Shown piece by piece: positions 46,456 through 54,829 of a stretch of DNA of 64,000 nt (position 1 is the stretch's first letter; the number at the start of each line of letters is the position of its first letter). The stretch comes from an uncultured Paracoccaceae bacterium (GTDB lineage Bacteria; Pseudomonadota; Alphaproteobacteria; Rhodobacterales; Rhodobacteraceae). The position numbers and the translations under genes were made by a program. The stretch spans positions 525,501-589,500 of the forward strand of contig CANMMF010000001.1 in NCBI GenBank assembly GCA_947498985.1, in the 5' to 3' direction. Under the pieces are notes generated by a model. That model had not been told where the DNA came from, ran no database searches, and saw nothing but the letters and a program-made list of their open reading frames with translations.

Positions 46456-48293
46456 AACTTTCCAACTGGATCGACGCCTTTGCGCCTGCCGAAGGCCCGC
46501 CGCCGAACCGGCTGATTGCCTTCATGCGCTGGGCGCTGAAAGGCAGCGGCTCTGCGTTGCTGGTGGCAGGGATCGTGTCGGTGCTGGCTGGTGTCGTGGA
46601 GGTGATGGCGGCGCTGATCCTGGGTCGCGTGGTCGATGCGGCGCTGGGCTCCGCGCCGGAGGCGATCTTTTCGGATCAGACCGGCATCCTGCTCTTTTCG
46701 CTGGTCTTTTTCATGGTGCTGCGCCCGGTCTTTTTCGGCGCCAACGCGCTGATGCAGAACATTGTCGTGGCGCCCAACGTGCTGAACCTCGTGCTGCAGC
46801 GGTTGCACCGCTACACGCTGGGCCAGTCGGTGGAGTTCTTCGACAATGATTTCGCCGGGCGGATCAGCCAGAAAGAGATGCAGACCGCGCGGGCTCTGAC
46901 CGATGCCACGGTCGAGATGCTGCAGACGGTGCTCTTTGCGCTCGCCTCTGTTGTGGGCGCGGTGCTGCTTCTGGGCACGGTCGACGCGCGCATCGCGATT
47001 GCCCTTGTGGCGTGGATGGCGGGCTATCTGCTGATGATCCGCTTTTTCATGCCGCGCGTGCGCGAACGCTCCAAGGCGCGGGCCGCTGCGCGTGCCAATG
47101 TCACCGGCCAGCTGGTCGACACGGTCACCAATATCAAGACGGTCAAGCTTTTTGCCCATGCCGATCACGAGGACCGCGCGGCTCTGTCGGCGATGGATCT
47201 CTTGCGCAGGCGCGCGCTGGCTTACGGCCACGTGTCGGTGACGTTCCGCTTTTGCCTGATGGCCGTGGCGGGCGTGCTGCCGGTGCTGCTGGTAGGTGGC
47301 GCGCTCTGGTACTGGAGCCAGGGACTGGTGAGCGCGGGTGACATCGCGGCGACCGGGGCGGTGTCGCTCAGGCTGGCGCAGATGACCGGCTGGGTCAGTT
47401 TCACGCTGATGGCGCTCTACGCCAATATCGGCGAGATCGAGGACGGCATGCGCACGCTGACCCCGGCGCATGGTCTGACCGACGCGCCGGATGCCAACGA
47501 GCTTGACGTGCCGAGGGGCGAGATTGCCTTTGACGATGTGGGCTTTGCCTATGGCCGCCAGAGCGGCGGGGTGGAGCATATCTCCCTGACGATTGCGCCG
47601 GGGGAAAAGCTGGGGATTGTCGGGGCCTCCGGTGCCGGTAAATCGACGCTCGTGGCGCTGCTCTTGCGTCTCTATGACACCGAAAAAGGCGTCATTCGCA
47701 TCGATGGTCAGGATATTTCCGGTGTAAGTCAGGAAAGCCTGCGGCGGCGCATCGGAATGGTCACGCAGGAAACTGCGATGTTCAACCGCTCCGCCATGGA
47801 CAACATTCGTTACGGTAGTCCCGAGGCGGACGACGCGGCGGTGTTCGAGGCCGCCCGCAAGGCCGAGGCGCATGGCTTTATCGAAGGTCTGCAGGACCAT
47901 AACGGCCGCGAAGGGTATGCCGCGCATCTGGGCGAACGCGGGGTCAAGCTGTCGGGCGGACAACGCCAGCGCATCGCGCTGGCCCGCGCGATCCTGAAGG
48001 ATGCGCCGATCCTGGTGCTCGACGAGGCGACCAGCGCGCTCGACAGCGAGGTCGAAGCCTCGATCCAGGCCGCGCTGGAGCGCGTGATGGAGGGCAAGAC
48101 GGTGCTTGCCATCGCGCACCGGCTGTCGACGATTTCGCGCATGGATCGCATTGTTGTGCTGGATCAGGGTCGCATTGCCGAAGAGGGCACCCATGCCGAT
48201 CTGCTGGCCGCAGGCGGGCTTTACGCGCGCTACTGGGAACGGCAATCGGGCGGGTTTCTGGGATCGGACGAGGTGCCGGAGGCGGCGGAGTGA
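46452..48293 (+). CDS. ABC exporter half-transporter, second subunit
   Basis: 613 residues. Same architecture as its neighbour: six membrane helices, Walker A GASGAGKST (about 392), LSGGQRQRIALARAI and ILVLDEATSALDSE. The two half-transporters are clearly related (shared C-terminal blocks) but diverged, as expected for a heterodimeric exporter. Both ATP sites look intact on each chain, so there is no obvious degenerate site. Overlaps the next gene as GTGA. Confidence 0.92.
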   Translation: MKLSNWIDAFAPAEGPPPNRLIAFMRWALKGSGSALLVAGIVSVLAGVVEVMAALILGRVVDAALGSAPEAIFSDQTGILLFSLVFFMVLRPVFFGANALMQNIVVAPNVLNLVLQRLHRYTLGQSVEFFDNDFAGRISQKEMQTARALTDATVEMLQTVLFALASVVGAVLLLGTVDARIAIALVAWMAGYLLMIRFFMPRVRERSKARAAARANVTGQLVDTVTNIKTVKLFAHADHEDRAALSAMDLLRRRALAYGHVSVTFRFCLMAVAGVLPVLLVGGALWYWSQGLVSAGDIAATGAVSLRLAQMTGWVSFTLMALYANIGEIEDGMRTLTPAHGLTDAPDANELDVPRGEIAFDDVGFAYGRQSGGVEHISLTIAPGEKLGIVGASGAGKSTLVALLLRLYDTEKGVIRIDGQDISGVSQESLRRRIGMVTQETAMFNRSAMDNIRYGSPEADDAAVFEAARKAEAHGFIEGLQDHNGREGYAAHLGERGVKLSGGQRQRIALARAILKDAPILVLDEATSALDSEVEASIQAALERVMEGKTVLAIAHRLSTISRMDRIVVLDQGRIAEEGTHADLLAAGGLYARYWERQSGGFLGSDEVPEAAE

Positions 48294-48838
48294 AACGTGT
48301 GATGATCCTTGGTCAGCCGGGATCGGGCAAATCCACACTGGCGCGGTTGATCGGCGACCGCACCGGTCTGCCGGTGGTGCATGTGGACCGGATCCACCAT
48401 CTGCCCGGCTGGCAGGAGCGTCCGCGCGCCGAAAAGATCGCCATGGCGCTGGCCGAGCAGGCGAAACCCAAATGGATCTTCGAGGGCAGTCTCTCGGCCA
48501 CCTACGAGGACCGTTTCGAGCGCGCCGACACGGTGATCTTTCTGGACTTCCCGCTCTGGCTGCGGTCCTGGCGCGTGATCCGCCGGACCCTTGTGCATTA
48601 CGGCAAGACCCGCCCGGACATGCAGGAGGGCTGCCCGGAACGGTTCAGTTTCGAGTTCGCCAAATGGATCTGGGACACAAGGCAGAGCGGGCGGCGCAAA
48701 CCTCTGGACCTGCTGCAGCGCGACGCTCCGGACAAGCGGATGCACCATTTGCGCGGTCCGTCGGATGTGCGCGATTTTCTCGATGCTCTGGACGGAGTGC
48801 GCGAAAGCGGGCAAGAGCCCCGACATGGAAACGCTTGA
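48290..48838 (+). CDS. P-loop kinase-like protein (adenylate kinase/topology-modulation fold)
   Basis: 182 residues from a GTG overlapping the ABC gene stop. P-loop GQPGSGKST at residues 8-16, VVHVDRIHHLPGW and a C-terminal LRGPSDVRDFLDAL. It resembles the DNA topology modulation (FlaR)/small kinase family common near transporters. The phosphate acceptor is unknown. Overlaps the downstream methyltransferase by 14 bases, so it is part of one operon. Confidence 0.8.
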   Translation: MKRVMILGQPGSGKSTLARLIGDRTGLPVVHVDRIHHLPGWQERPRAEKIAMALAEQAKPKWIFEGSLSATYEDRFERADTVIFLDFPLWLRSWRVIRRTLVHYGKTRPDMQEGCPERFSFEFAKWIWDTRQSGRRKPLDLLQRDAPDKRMHHLRGPSDVRDFLDALDGVRESGQEPRHGNA

Positions 48839-50033
48839 GATCACACGGCTCGGCCATCTGGGCGACGGCATTGCCGATGGCCCGGTCTATGTGCCCGGCG
48901 CATTGCCCGGCGAAGAAGTGGCGGGTGATGTCGACAACGGCGTGATGATCGCGCCGCGGATCGTGACGCCATCGGTTGATCGGGTGCGCCCGCCTTGCCG
49001 ACACGCCAGGGCCTGCGGCGGATGCCAGCTGCAGCATGCCGCGGACGGGTTTGTCGCGGAGTGGAAGGTGGATGTGGTGCGCCGGGCGCTGGAGGGGCAG
49101 GGGGTCCGCGCCGAATTCAGACCCTCTTTCACCTCGAAACCGCAATCGCGCCGCCGTGCCGCGTTCTCCGTGCGGCGCACCAGGAACGGCGCGCTGGCCG
49201 GGTTTCACCAGAAAGGATCGGACGTCATCATCGCCGTCCCGGACTGTCTGGTGGTCACGCAGGCCCTGGCCGCGGCATTGCCGATGGTCGAGGCAATTGC
49301 CCGGGCCGGAGCCAGCCGAAAGTCCGAGCTGTCGGTTCTGGTGACCGAGAGCGCATCCGGTCTCGACGTCTTTGTCAGTGGCGGCACGGTTCCGGGCGCT
49401 CAGGCGCTGGCCGAGCTTGCCCGGTCCCATGATATGGCGCGGATCGCGTGGGGTGACGAGATGCTGACGCGCCGCGCGCCGTTCCAGCGCTTTGGCGATA
49501 TCGATGTCGTGCCGCCGCCCGGCGCGTTCCTGCAGGCCACGCGGGACGGGGAGGCGGCGTTGCGCGCCGGTGTCGCGGAGGCACTGCAGGGCGCGGGGCG
49601 GATCGTCGATCTTTTTGCCGGTTGCGGCACTTTTGCGCTGCCGCTCGCGCGCCACGCCGAACTGCATGCGGTCGAGGGCGACCGTGCGATGGTGCAGGCG
49701 CTCGACAAGGGCTGGCGGCAGGCGCAGGGTCTGCGCCGCGTCACCCATCAGGCGCGCGATCTCTTTCGCAATCCGCTGCTTCCCGATGAGCTCGCCCGGT
49801 TCGAAGGCGTGGTGATCGACCCGCCGCGCGCCGGGGCCGAGGCGCAGATCGCCCAGATTGCGCAGGCGCGCATCCCGCGCATCGCTCATGTTTCCTGCAA
49901 TCCGGTGAGTTTTGCGCGGGACACCGCCACCCTTTTGCGCGCGGGCTACCGTCTTGACTGGGTGCAGGTGGTTGACCAGTTCCGCTGGTCCACCCATGTG
50001 GAGCAGGTCGCCGCATTACGGCTCGAGGAGTGA
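48825..50033 (+). CDS. 23S rRNA (uracil-5-)-methyltransferase family protein (RlmD/RlmC-like)
   Basis: 402 residues from the ATG at 48825. An N-terminal TRAM-like beta region (LGDGIADGPVYVPGALPGEEV) precedes an iron-sulfur cysteine cluster Cys58, Cys64, Cys67. The SAM domain has VDLFAGCGTFALPLA, VIDPPRAG and catalytic VSCNPVSFARD. Methylates a uridine of rRNA or tRNA at C5; which site cannot be decided. Frame open upstream to 48591 is inside the kinase-like gene. Confidence 0.9.
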   Translation: METLEITRLGHLGDGIADGPVYVPGALPGEEVAGDVDNGVMIAPRIVTPSVDRVRPPCRHARACGGCQLQHAADGFVAEWKVDVVRRALEGQGVRAEFRPSFTSKPQSRRRAAFSVRRTRNGALAGFHQKGSDVIIAVPDCLVVTQALAAALPMVEAIARAGASRKSELSVLVTESASGLDVFVSGGTVPGAQALAELARSHDMARIAWGDEMLTRRAPFQRFGDIDVVPPPGAFLQATRDGEAALRAGVAEALQGAGRIVDLFAGCGTFALPLARHAELHAVEGDRAMVQALDKGWRQAQGLRRVTHQARDLFRNPLLPDELARFEGVVIDPPRAGAEAQIAQIAQARIPRIAHVSCNPVSFARDTATLLRAGYRLDWVQVVDQFRWSTHVEQVAALRLEE

Positions 50034-50036
50034 CAG

Positions 50037-50816
50037 ATGGGTTTTCGTGAAAAGCTGGGCGCGTTTCTGGACCGCGCGGATGTCCGCAACGCAATCATCC
50101 TTGTCATCATGTTCAACGCCGTGATCCTCGGGCTCGAGACATCCGACACGATGATGGCCAGCTACGGCCCGCTGATCCTGATGCTCGACAAGATCTGCCT
50201 TGCGATCTTCACGGTGGAGATTGCCGCAAAGCTCATCGCCCGCGGCAAGGCGTTCTTTCGCGATGGCTGGAACCTCTTTGATTTCGTGATTGTCGGAATA
50301 GCCCTTGTTCCGGCGGCACAGGGTCTGTCTGTGCTGCGTGCGTTGCGGATCCTGCGGGTGCTTCGGGTGATCTCTGCCGCGCCCCGTCTGCGCCGGGTTG
50401 TCGAAGGGTTCATCACCGCCCTGCCCGGCATGGGCAGTGTCTTTCTGCTGATGGCGCTCATCTTCTATATCGGCGCGGTGATGGCCACCAAGCTCTTTGG
50501 CGACAGCTTTCCCGAATGGTTCGGCGATCTGGGGCGGTCGGGCTATTCGCTTTTCCAGATCATGACGCTGGAATCCTGGTCGATGGGGATCGTGCGCCCG
50601 GTGATGGAGGTCTACCCCTACGCCTGGGCGTTTTTCGTGCCGTTCATCATGGTCACCACCTTCGCCGTGGTGAACCTGCTGGTCGGCCTGATCGTGAATT
50701 CCATGCAGGACGCGCATGCCGAAGAGGACAATGAAAAGACCGACGCCTACCGCGATGAGGTGATCGCGAGACTGGCCGCAATCGAAGAGCAACTTGCCCG
50801 GCGAGAAAGCCGCTGA
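50037..50816 (+). CDS. Bacterial voltage-gated sodium channel (NaChBac family)
   Basis: 259 residues, six membrane segments plus pore loop, the size of a BacNav subunit. S4 is visible as LRALRILRVLRVISAAPRLR, with arginines every third position. The pore has TLESWS, the selectivity filter of bacterial sodium channels; S6 is FFVPFIMVTTFAVVNLLVGLI. The C-terminus is a short coiled-coil-like helix (RDEVIARLAAIEEQLARRE) that would tetramerise. Channels of this family are known from roseobacters. Three bases after the methyltransferase gene. Confidence 0.93.
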   Translation: MGFREKLGAFLDRADVRNAIILVIMFNAVILGLETSDTMMASYGPLILMLDKICLAIFTVEIAAKLIARGKAFFRDGWNLFDFVIVGIALVPAAQGLSVLRALRILRVLRVISAAPRLRRVVEGFITALPGMGSVFLLMALIFYIGAVMATKLFGDSFPEWFGDLGRSGYSLFQIMTLESWSMGIVRPVMEVYPYAWAFFVPFIMVTTFAVVNLLVGLIVNSMQDAHAEEDNEKTDAYRDEVIARLAAIEEQLARRESR

Positions 50817-50832
50817 TGGCGAAAACGTGAAG

Positions 50833-50861
50833 TTCTCAACCGTGCGCGTCTCGGCTATACT
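50833..50861 (+). promoter_or_regulatory. Possible promoter of the L,D-transpeptidase lipoprotein gene
   Basis: TTCTCA (50833-50838) and TATACT (50856-50861) are 17 bases apart, 28 bases before the ATG at 50889. The -10 box matches the consensus at five of six positions. Confidence 0.45.
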
Positions 50862-50888
50862 GACAGAAAATCAAACGAGGCAGTGTCG

Positions 50889-51380
50889 ATGCGGTTTTTC
50901 AGGCTCGCAATCATCCTGTGTCTGGCGCTGGGCGCCACGGCATGTTCGAAATTCGCCCGCTATGACGGGCCCGAGGTCACGCAGGTCGTGGTCAACAAGG
51001 GCGCGCGGCAGATGTACCTGCTGCACAATTCCGAAGTGCTCAAGGCCTATGAGGTGGGCCTCGGATTTGCGCCGATCGGCAACAAGTTTGTCGAAGGGGA
51101 CGGGCGCACGCCGGAAGGCGACTACCTCATCGACCGCCGCAACCCCAACTCGGAGTTCTATCTGAGCATCGGCATCGATTATCCGCGGCTGGAAGATATC
51201 GAGGAGGCGCGCGCGCTCGGGCAGCCTCCGGGCGGGGATATCTTCATCCACGGGCGGCCGTACAAGAACCGCAAGGGCGGGCAGGATTGGACGGCGGGCT
51301 GCATCGCGGTCACCAACCGCGAGATGCGCGAAATCTACGCAATGGTGAAGAACGGCACACCGATCCGGATCAACCCCTGA
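50889..51380 (+). CDS. L,D-transpeptidase (YkuD) lipoprotein
   Basis: 163 residues from the ATG at 50889; a GTG two codons earlier is possible. The N-terminal signal ends in a lipobox-like LGATAC (Cys about residue 19), so it is probably a lipoprotein. The YkuD domain has GDYLIDRRNPNSEFYLSIGI and the active site: FIHGRPYKNRK, then WTAGCIAVTNREM with the nucleophile Cys. Forms 3-3 peptidoglycan cross-links or attaches proteins to peptidoglycan. Confidence 0.9.
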   Translation: MRFFRLAIILCLALGATACSKFARYDGPEVTQVVVNKGARQMYLLHNSEVLKAYEVGLGFAPIGNKFVEGDGRTPEGDYLIDRRNPNSEFYLSIGIDYPRLEDIEEARALGQPPGGDIFIHGRPYKNRKGGQDWTAGCIAVTNREMREIYAMVKNGTPIRINP

Positions 51381-51484
51381 TCGGTGAGGATCGGGCGATC
51401 CTGACGCCAGGGGCACGCGGCAGCGCGGTGTGATATCGTCAGAATGCGTTTGCCGAGGGTCGAGCGGAAAAGCCGGCGTTTGGT

Positions 51485-52048
51485 TCAGATCACACCGGCG
51501 CCGCTACCGGGGATGGGTGCACCGCCCGGCGCGCCGATGACCATCGACCACCAGATCTTGCCGTTGGCCTCCTGATGCCAGGCAAGCCCCATATGGCGCG
51601 CCGACGAATCGAGGATGATGTCGCGCGTCGCCTTCTGTTCCATCCAGGCGGCCAGCGTCTCGAGCTCGGTCTCGTAGGTTTCCGAGATCGTCTCACCCAC
51701 AAGCCGCCCGTTATAGCCAACCCGGTTCACCCGGTCGATCGGCGACGAGCCGTCCGAACCGAAATGCCAGGGCCGGTTCTGCACCGACATGTCGCGGGCG
51801 TGGGTCGCGGCGGCGGCGGTGAGCTTTGACTCAAGCTCCAGTTGCGGGGCGCCCGCGGATTTGCGCAGCGCGTTGACCGAATCGAGCATGCGGAACTGGA
51901 TGCGCGCCCGATCGCCCGGGCCGATACGGTACACACGGGGGAGCGGCTTGCCGTCGGGGCCCAGCTGCGGCGTGGTCGGCGCACCGGTTGTGCACGCGGT
52001 CAGGGCCAGAGCCGAAGAGAGAATTAGGAAGGATCGACGCGTTGTCAT
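51485..52048 (-). CDS. CAP (SCP/PR1) domain lipoprotein
   Basis: 187 residues from the ATG at 52048; a GTG at 52057 adds three. The signal region RRSFLILSSALALTAC ends in a lipobox Cys. The CAP domain (about 50-180) has LDSVNALRKSAGAPQLELESKL, AATHARDMS, HFGSDGSSPIDRV, VGYNGRLVGETI and HMGLAW. CAP proteins are secreted and of mixed function. Convergent with the first L,D-transpeptidase and divergent from the second. Confidence 0.88.
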   Translation of the reverse strand: MTTRRSFLILSSALALTACTTGAPTTPQLGPDGKPLPRVYRIGPGDRARIQFRMLDSVNALRKSAGAPQLELESKLTAAAATHARDMSVQNRPWHFGSDGSSPIDRVNRVGYNGRLVGETISETYETELETLAAWMEQKATRDIILDSSARHMGLAWHQEANGKIWWSMVIGAPGGAPIPGSGAGVI

Positions 52049-52217
52049 GCTCACCACCGATATTCACAGGATGAAACTGCCTTATCTCTTACGGCGTTGC
52101 CTATCAAACCCACTTCGGCGTGAGCGGGCAAGATGACGCTTGTTTGATTTGCGACTGCGGCATTCAGGCAATATGTACTGGCCGCAAATCCACACCTGTC
52201 TGAGAGGAGCTTGGACA

Positions 52218-52814
52218 ATGAAATCTTCGGCAAACGCAAAGCTGGGTCGTCGCGCGTTCCTGGCAGGAACCGCCGCCTTTGCAGCAACGCCTGCCGTTGC
52301 ACAAAGCCTGAACCAGGGCACCACCGAGATCGAGCGCGACGTCAACGGCATCGTGCGGCGCAACATCTCGAGCTTTCGCACGCTGGATTGGCAGACCTAT
52401 TTCAGCAACCTGAACAAAGGGGCGATTCTGGTCGATATCGACAGCCGCGCGCTGCATTACTGGCAGGAAAGCGGTCAGTATCACCTCTATCCGTCCTCGG
52501 TGCCGCTGACAGAGGATCTGACCCGGCGCGGCCGCACCCAGGTGATCCTGAAAGATCCCAGCCCGGATTGGCGTCCGACCCCGGCGATGAAGATCCGCAA
52601 CCCCGAATGGCCCGACTACGTCGGCCCCGGTCCGGATAATCCGCTGGGCACGCGGTCGTTGCACCTCAGCTGGCAGTATTACCGCATCCACGGCACCCAC
52701 GACACGCGCAAAATTGGCCGTCGTTCATCCAATGGTTGTATCGGGCTCTATAACGAGCATATCGAGGAACTTTACGAGATGGCGGTGGTCGGCACGCAGG
52801 TGTTGCTAATTTGA
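52218..52814 (+). CDS. L,D-transpeptidase with Tat-type signal
   Basis: 198 residues from the ATG at 52218, preceded by GAGAGGAG. The N-terminus LGRRAFLAGTAAFAATPAVAQS is a twin-arginine signal with an AxA cleavage site. The catalytic YkuD region is YRIHGTHDTRKIGRRSSNGC followed by IGLYNEHIEELYE. This is a second periplasmic peptidoglycan cross-linking enzyme, distinct from the lipoprotein at 50889. An in-frame upstream start at 52140 precedes the signal and is unlikely. Confidence 0.92.
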   Translation: MKSSANAKLGRRAFLAGTAAFAATPAVAQSLNQGTTEIERDVNGIVRRNISSFRTLDWQTYFSNLNKGAILVDIDSRALHYWQESGQYHLYPSSVPLTEDLTRRGRTQVILKDPSPDWRPTPAMKIRNPEWPDYVGPGPDNPLGTRSLHLSWQYYRIHGTHDTRKIGRRSSNGCIGLYNEHIEELYEMAVVGTQVLLI

Positions 52815-52962
52815 CGACAACCGGACCGGGCTCTGATTTAGCGCAGCAAGATGCAATTGCAATCGCTACGAAATACTGCTTTAGACGGAGCTACGAGGTA
52901 AGTCTTGGGTGCCTGTCGTGTCATCTATCGTGACCATGACAGGCGAATATCTGGAGGATAAC

Positions 52963-53154
52963 ATGAAGAAACTCGCACTCGCCGCCGTGTTCGCCGGCGC
53001 AGCATCGACCGCAATGGCCGGTTCGTATGCAAAAGACGACGTGATGATGGAGCCGGTTGTGGTCGTGGAAGAAGCGGCACAAAGCTCTTCGTCCGCTGCT
53101 CTGCTGATCCCGCTCCTGCTGATCGCAATCATCGCGGCAGCTGCTGCCGACTGA
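52963..53154 (+). CDS. Small exported or membrane peptide
   Basis: 63 residues. ATG at 52963 with a strong GGAGG nine bases upstream. Residues 1-19 (MKKLALAAVFAGAASTAMA) are a signal peptide. A short polar, valine- and serine-rich part follows, then a hydrophobic helix (AALLIPLLLIAIIAAAAA) and a final Asp. No cysteine or known motif. A strong intrinsic terminator follows 27 bases after the stop, so it is a self-contained small gene. Function unknown. Confidence 0.8.
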   Translation: MKKLALAAVFAGAASTAMAGSYAKDDVMMEPVVVVEEAAQSSSSAALLIPLLLIAIIAAAAAD

Positions 53155-53180
53155 TCGTCGACACAGAGCTGAATTCGGGA

Positions 53181-53207
53181 AAGGCGCTGCGACGGCAGCG
53201 CCTTTTT
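53181..53207 (+). terminator. Intrinsic terminator of the small peptide gene
   Basis: AAGGCGCTGC-GACG-GCAGCGCCTT, a perfect 10-base stem with a 4-base loop, running into five T (53203-53207). Among the clearest intrinsic terminators in the window. Confidence 0.92.
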
Positions 53208-53686
53208 CATTTTGTGATCCGTGGTTTTGGGTGTGGGGCCTCCTGGCGGCTGGTGATGTCTCTGAAAACATAAGGATCTTTGCAAGTTGCTGGTGCGACG
53301 AAGTGCCAGGCTCCAATGTAGTGACGATGCCGCTCAAGGTCGGGCGCAGATGGAGAAGCCGCCGCGATTGAGCCGGCTGTCGAGTTCACTGGTCGTGCCG
53401 GCGCGGCCACCGGCCAAACATCCTGGGATCGTACAGTTCCACCGCCGAAGCGTTATAGAGAACGCAGACCGGATGGCTGATGCGGGGGTCTTCGCGCCAC
53501 GGGCACGGACCGGTCATTTTGCAGTTGCAGCAAAGCGCGGATCAGCCAGACTTCACCCGGACATGTATCGTGAGACGCCGCAAAGCCCTCGCGGCTTGCA
53601 GCCTCGAACGCACCTTTTCCCGAAAGCAAGCGCACAACCAACCGAAGGCCTCCACCCGGCACCCCAGGCCTTGGAAAGAAGCGCGT
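53208..53686. other. Gap without a convincing gene
   Basis: About 480 bases between the terminator at 53207 and the hemH stop. The longest frames are short, in conflicting phases and without family resemblance. One minus-strand reading (53517-53386, 43 codons) gives MTGPCPWREDPRISHPVCVL, and its upstream in-frame codons include several cysteines. It could be the remnant of a small zinc-binding protein gene. I see no promoter, hairpin or repeat that explains the stretch. Confidence 0.5.
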
Positions 53687-54802
53687 TTACGCGCCGCCGC
53701 CCGGCGTCCAGCCTTCCAGATTCTCGTTGATCACCGTGCAGAGCGCATCGATATGCGCGTCGTCGTCGTTGAGGCAGGGGATGTAGGTGAAGTGCTCGCC
53801 GCCCGCCTCTTCAAAGCTTTCCTTGATCTCTTCGTTGATCTCTTCCAGCGTTTCGATGCAGTCGGCTGAAAACGCAGGTGCGCAGACCGCGATATTGGTC
53901 TTGCCTTCTTCTTCGGCCAGCCGCGCAACCTCTTCCACCGTATAGGGTTTCAGCCATTCCTCGGGGCCGAATCGGCTTTGGAACGTGGTGGTGATCTGCG
54001 TGTCGTCCCAGCCCAGCCGCTCCTTGAGCAGGCGTGTCGTTTTCTGGCACTGGCAATGGTAGGGATCGCCCTCCATCAGGTAGCGCTGCGGCACGCCGTG
54101 ATAGGAACAGACGAGAATCTCGGGCTTTTTCTCCGCAGCGGCATAGGCGCGTTCGATCGATAGCGCCAGCGCTTCGATATAGCGGGGATGCTGGTAATAG
54201 GGATCGACGGTGCGCACGGTCGGCTGCCACTTCTCCTCCATCAACGCGCGGAAGAACTGGTCGTTCGCGGTGGCGGAGGTGGCGCCTGCGTAATGCGGAT
54301 AAAGCGGAAAGAAGAGGATGTGCCGACATCCCGCCGCCACCATCTCGCGCACTTTGGACTTGGTGGAGGGATTGCCGTAGCGCATGCAGAAATCGACCAT
54401 GACCTGATCGCCCAACTCGGCGGTCATGCGGTCGCGGATCTTGGTGGTCTGATCCCTGGTGATGGTCATCAACGGGCTTTCGCCCTGTTCCTCGTTCCAG
54501 ATCGACTTGTAGGCCTCACCGGAACTGAACGGGCGTTTGGTCAGAATCACCAGCTGCAGAAGCGGCTGCCAGAGCCAAGGCGAATAGTCGATCACCCGCC
54601 TGTCGCTGAGAAACTCGTTGAGATAGCGGCGCATCGACCAGTAGTCGTAATTGTCGGGCGTGCCGAGATTTGCCAGCAGAATGCCGATCTTGGGCGCCGG
54701 TACCTTGGGGTGCTCGGTCGGGGCATGTGCAGGCCTGACGGCGGATTTCGTGGCGTCCAGCAAAGTCCTGTCCTCGGAACTGTGGGATGTCTTTTGTTGC
54801 AT
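53687..54802 (-). CDS. hemH: Ferrochelatase
   Basis: 371 residues. A polar N-terminal extension of about 35 residues precedes the chelatase core KIGILLANLGTPDNYDYWSM. Active-site regions: FPLYPHYAGATSAT, CSYHGVPQRY with the metal-binding His, and FSADCIETLEEI with the conserved Glu. Inserts iron into protoporphyrin IX, competing with magnesium chelatase for the same substrate. Transcribed with or just downstream of the methyltransferase on the opposite side of 27 bases. Confidence 0.96.
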   Translation of the reverse strand: MQQKTSHSSEDRTLLDATKSAVRPAHAPTEHPKVPAPKIGILLANLGTPDNYDYWSMRRYLNEFLSDRRVIDYSPWLWQPLLQLVILTKRPFSSGEAYKSIWNEEQGESPLMTITRDQTTKIRDRMTAELGDQVMVDFCMRYGNPSTKSKVREMVAAGCRHILFFPLYPHYAGATSATANDQFFRALMEEKWQPTVRTVDPYYQHPRYIEALALSIERAYAAAEKKPEILVCSYHGVPQRYLMEGDPYHCQCQKTTRLLKERLGWDDTQITTTFQSRFGPEEWLKPYTVEEVARLAEEEGKTNIAVCAPAFSADCIETLEEINEEIKESFEEAGGEHFTYIPCLNDDDAHIDALCTVINENLEGWTPGGGA

Positions 54803-54829
54803 CGCTACCTAACCCCTCAGCCGCGCGCG

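Noticed and set aside
46227-48338. 703-codon minus-strand frame opposite the second ABC half-transporter
   Set aside because: Fully antisense to a well-supported ABC gene with intact motifs; composition artefact.
51381-51484. AGGATCG-GG-CGATCCT palindrome after the first L,D-transpeptidase as terminator
   Set aside because: Seven-base arms with a two-base centre cannot form a normal hairpin loop, and no T-run follows.
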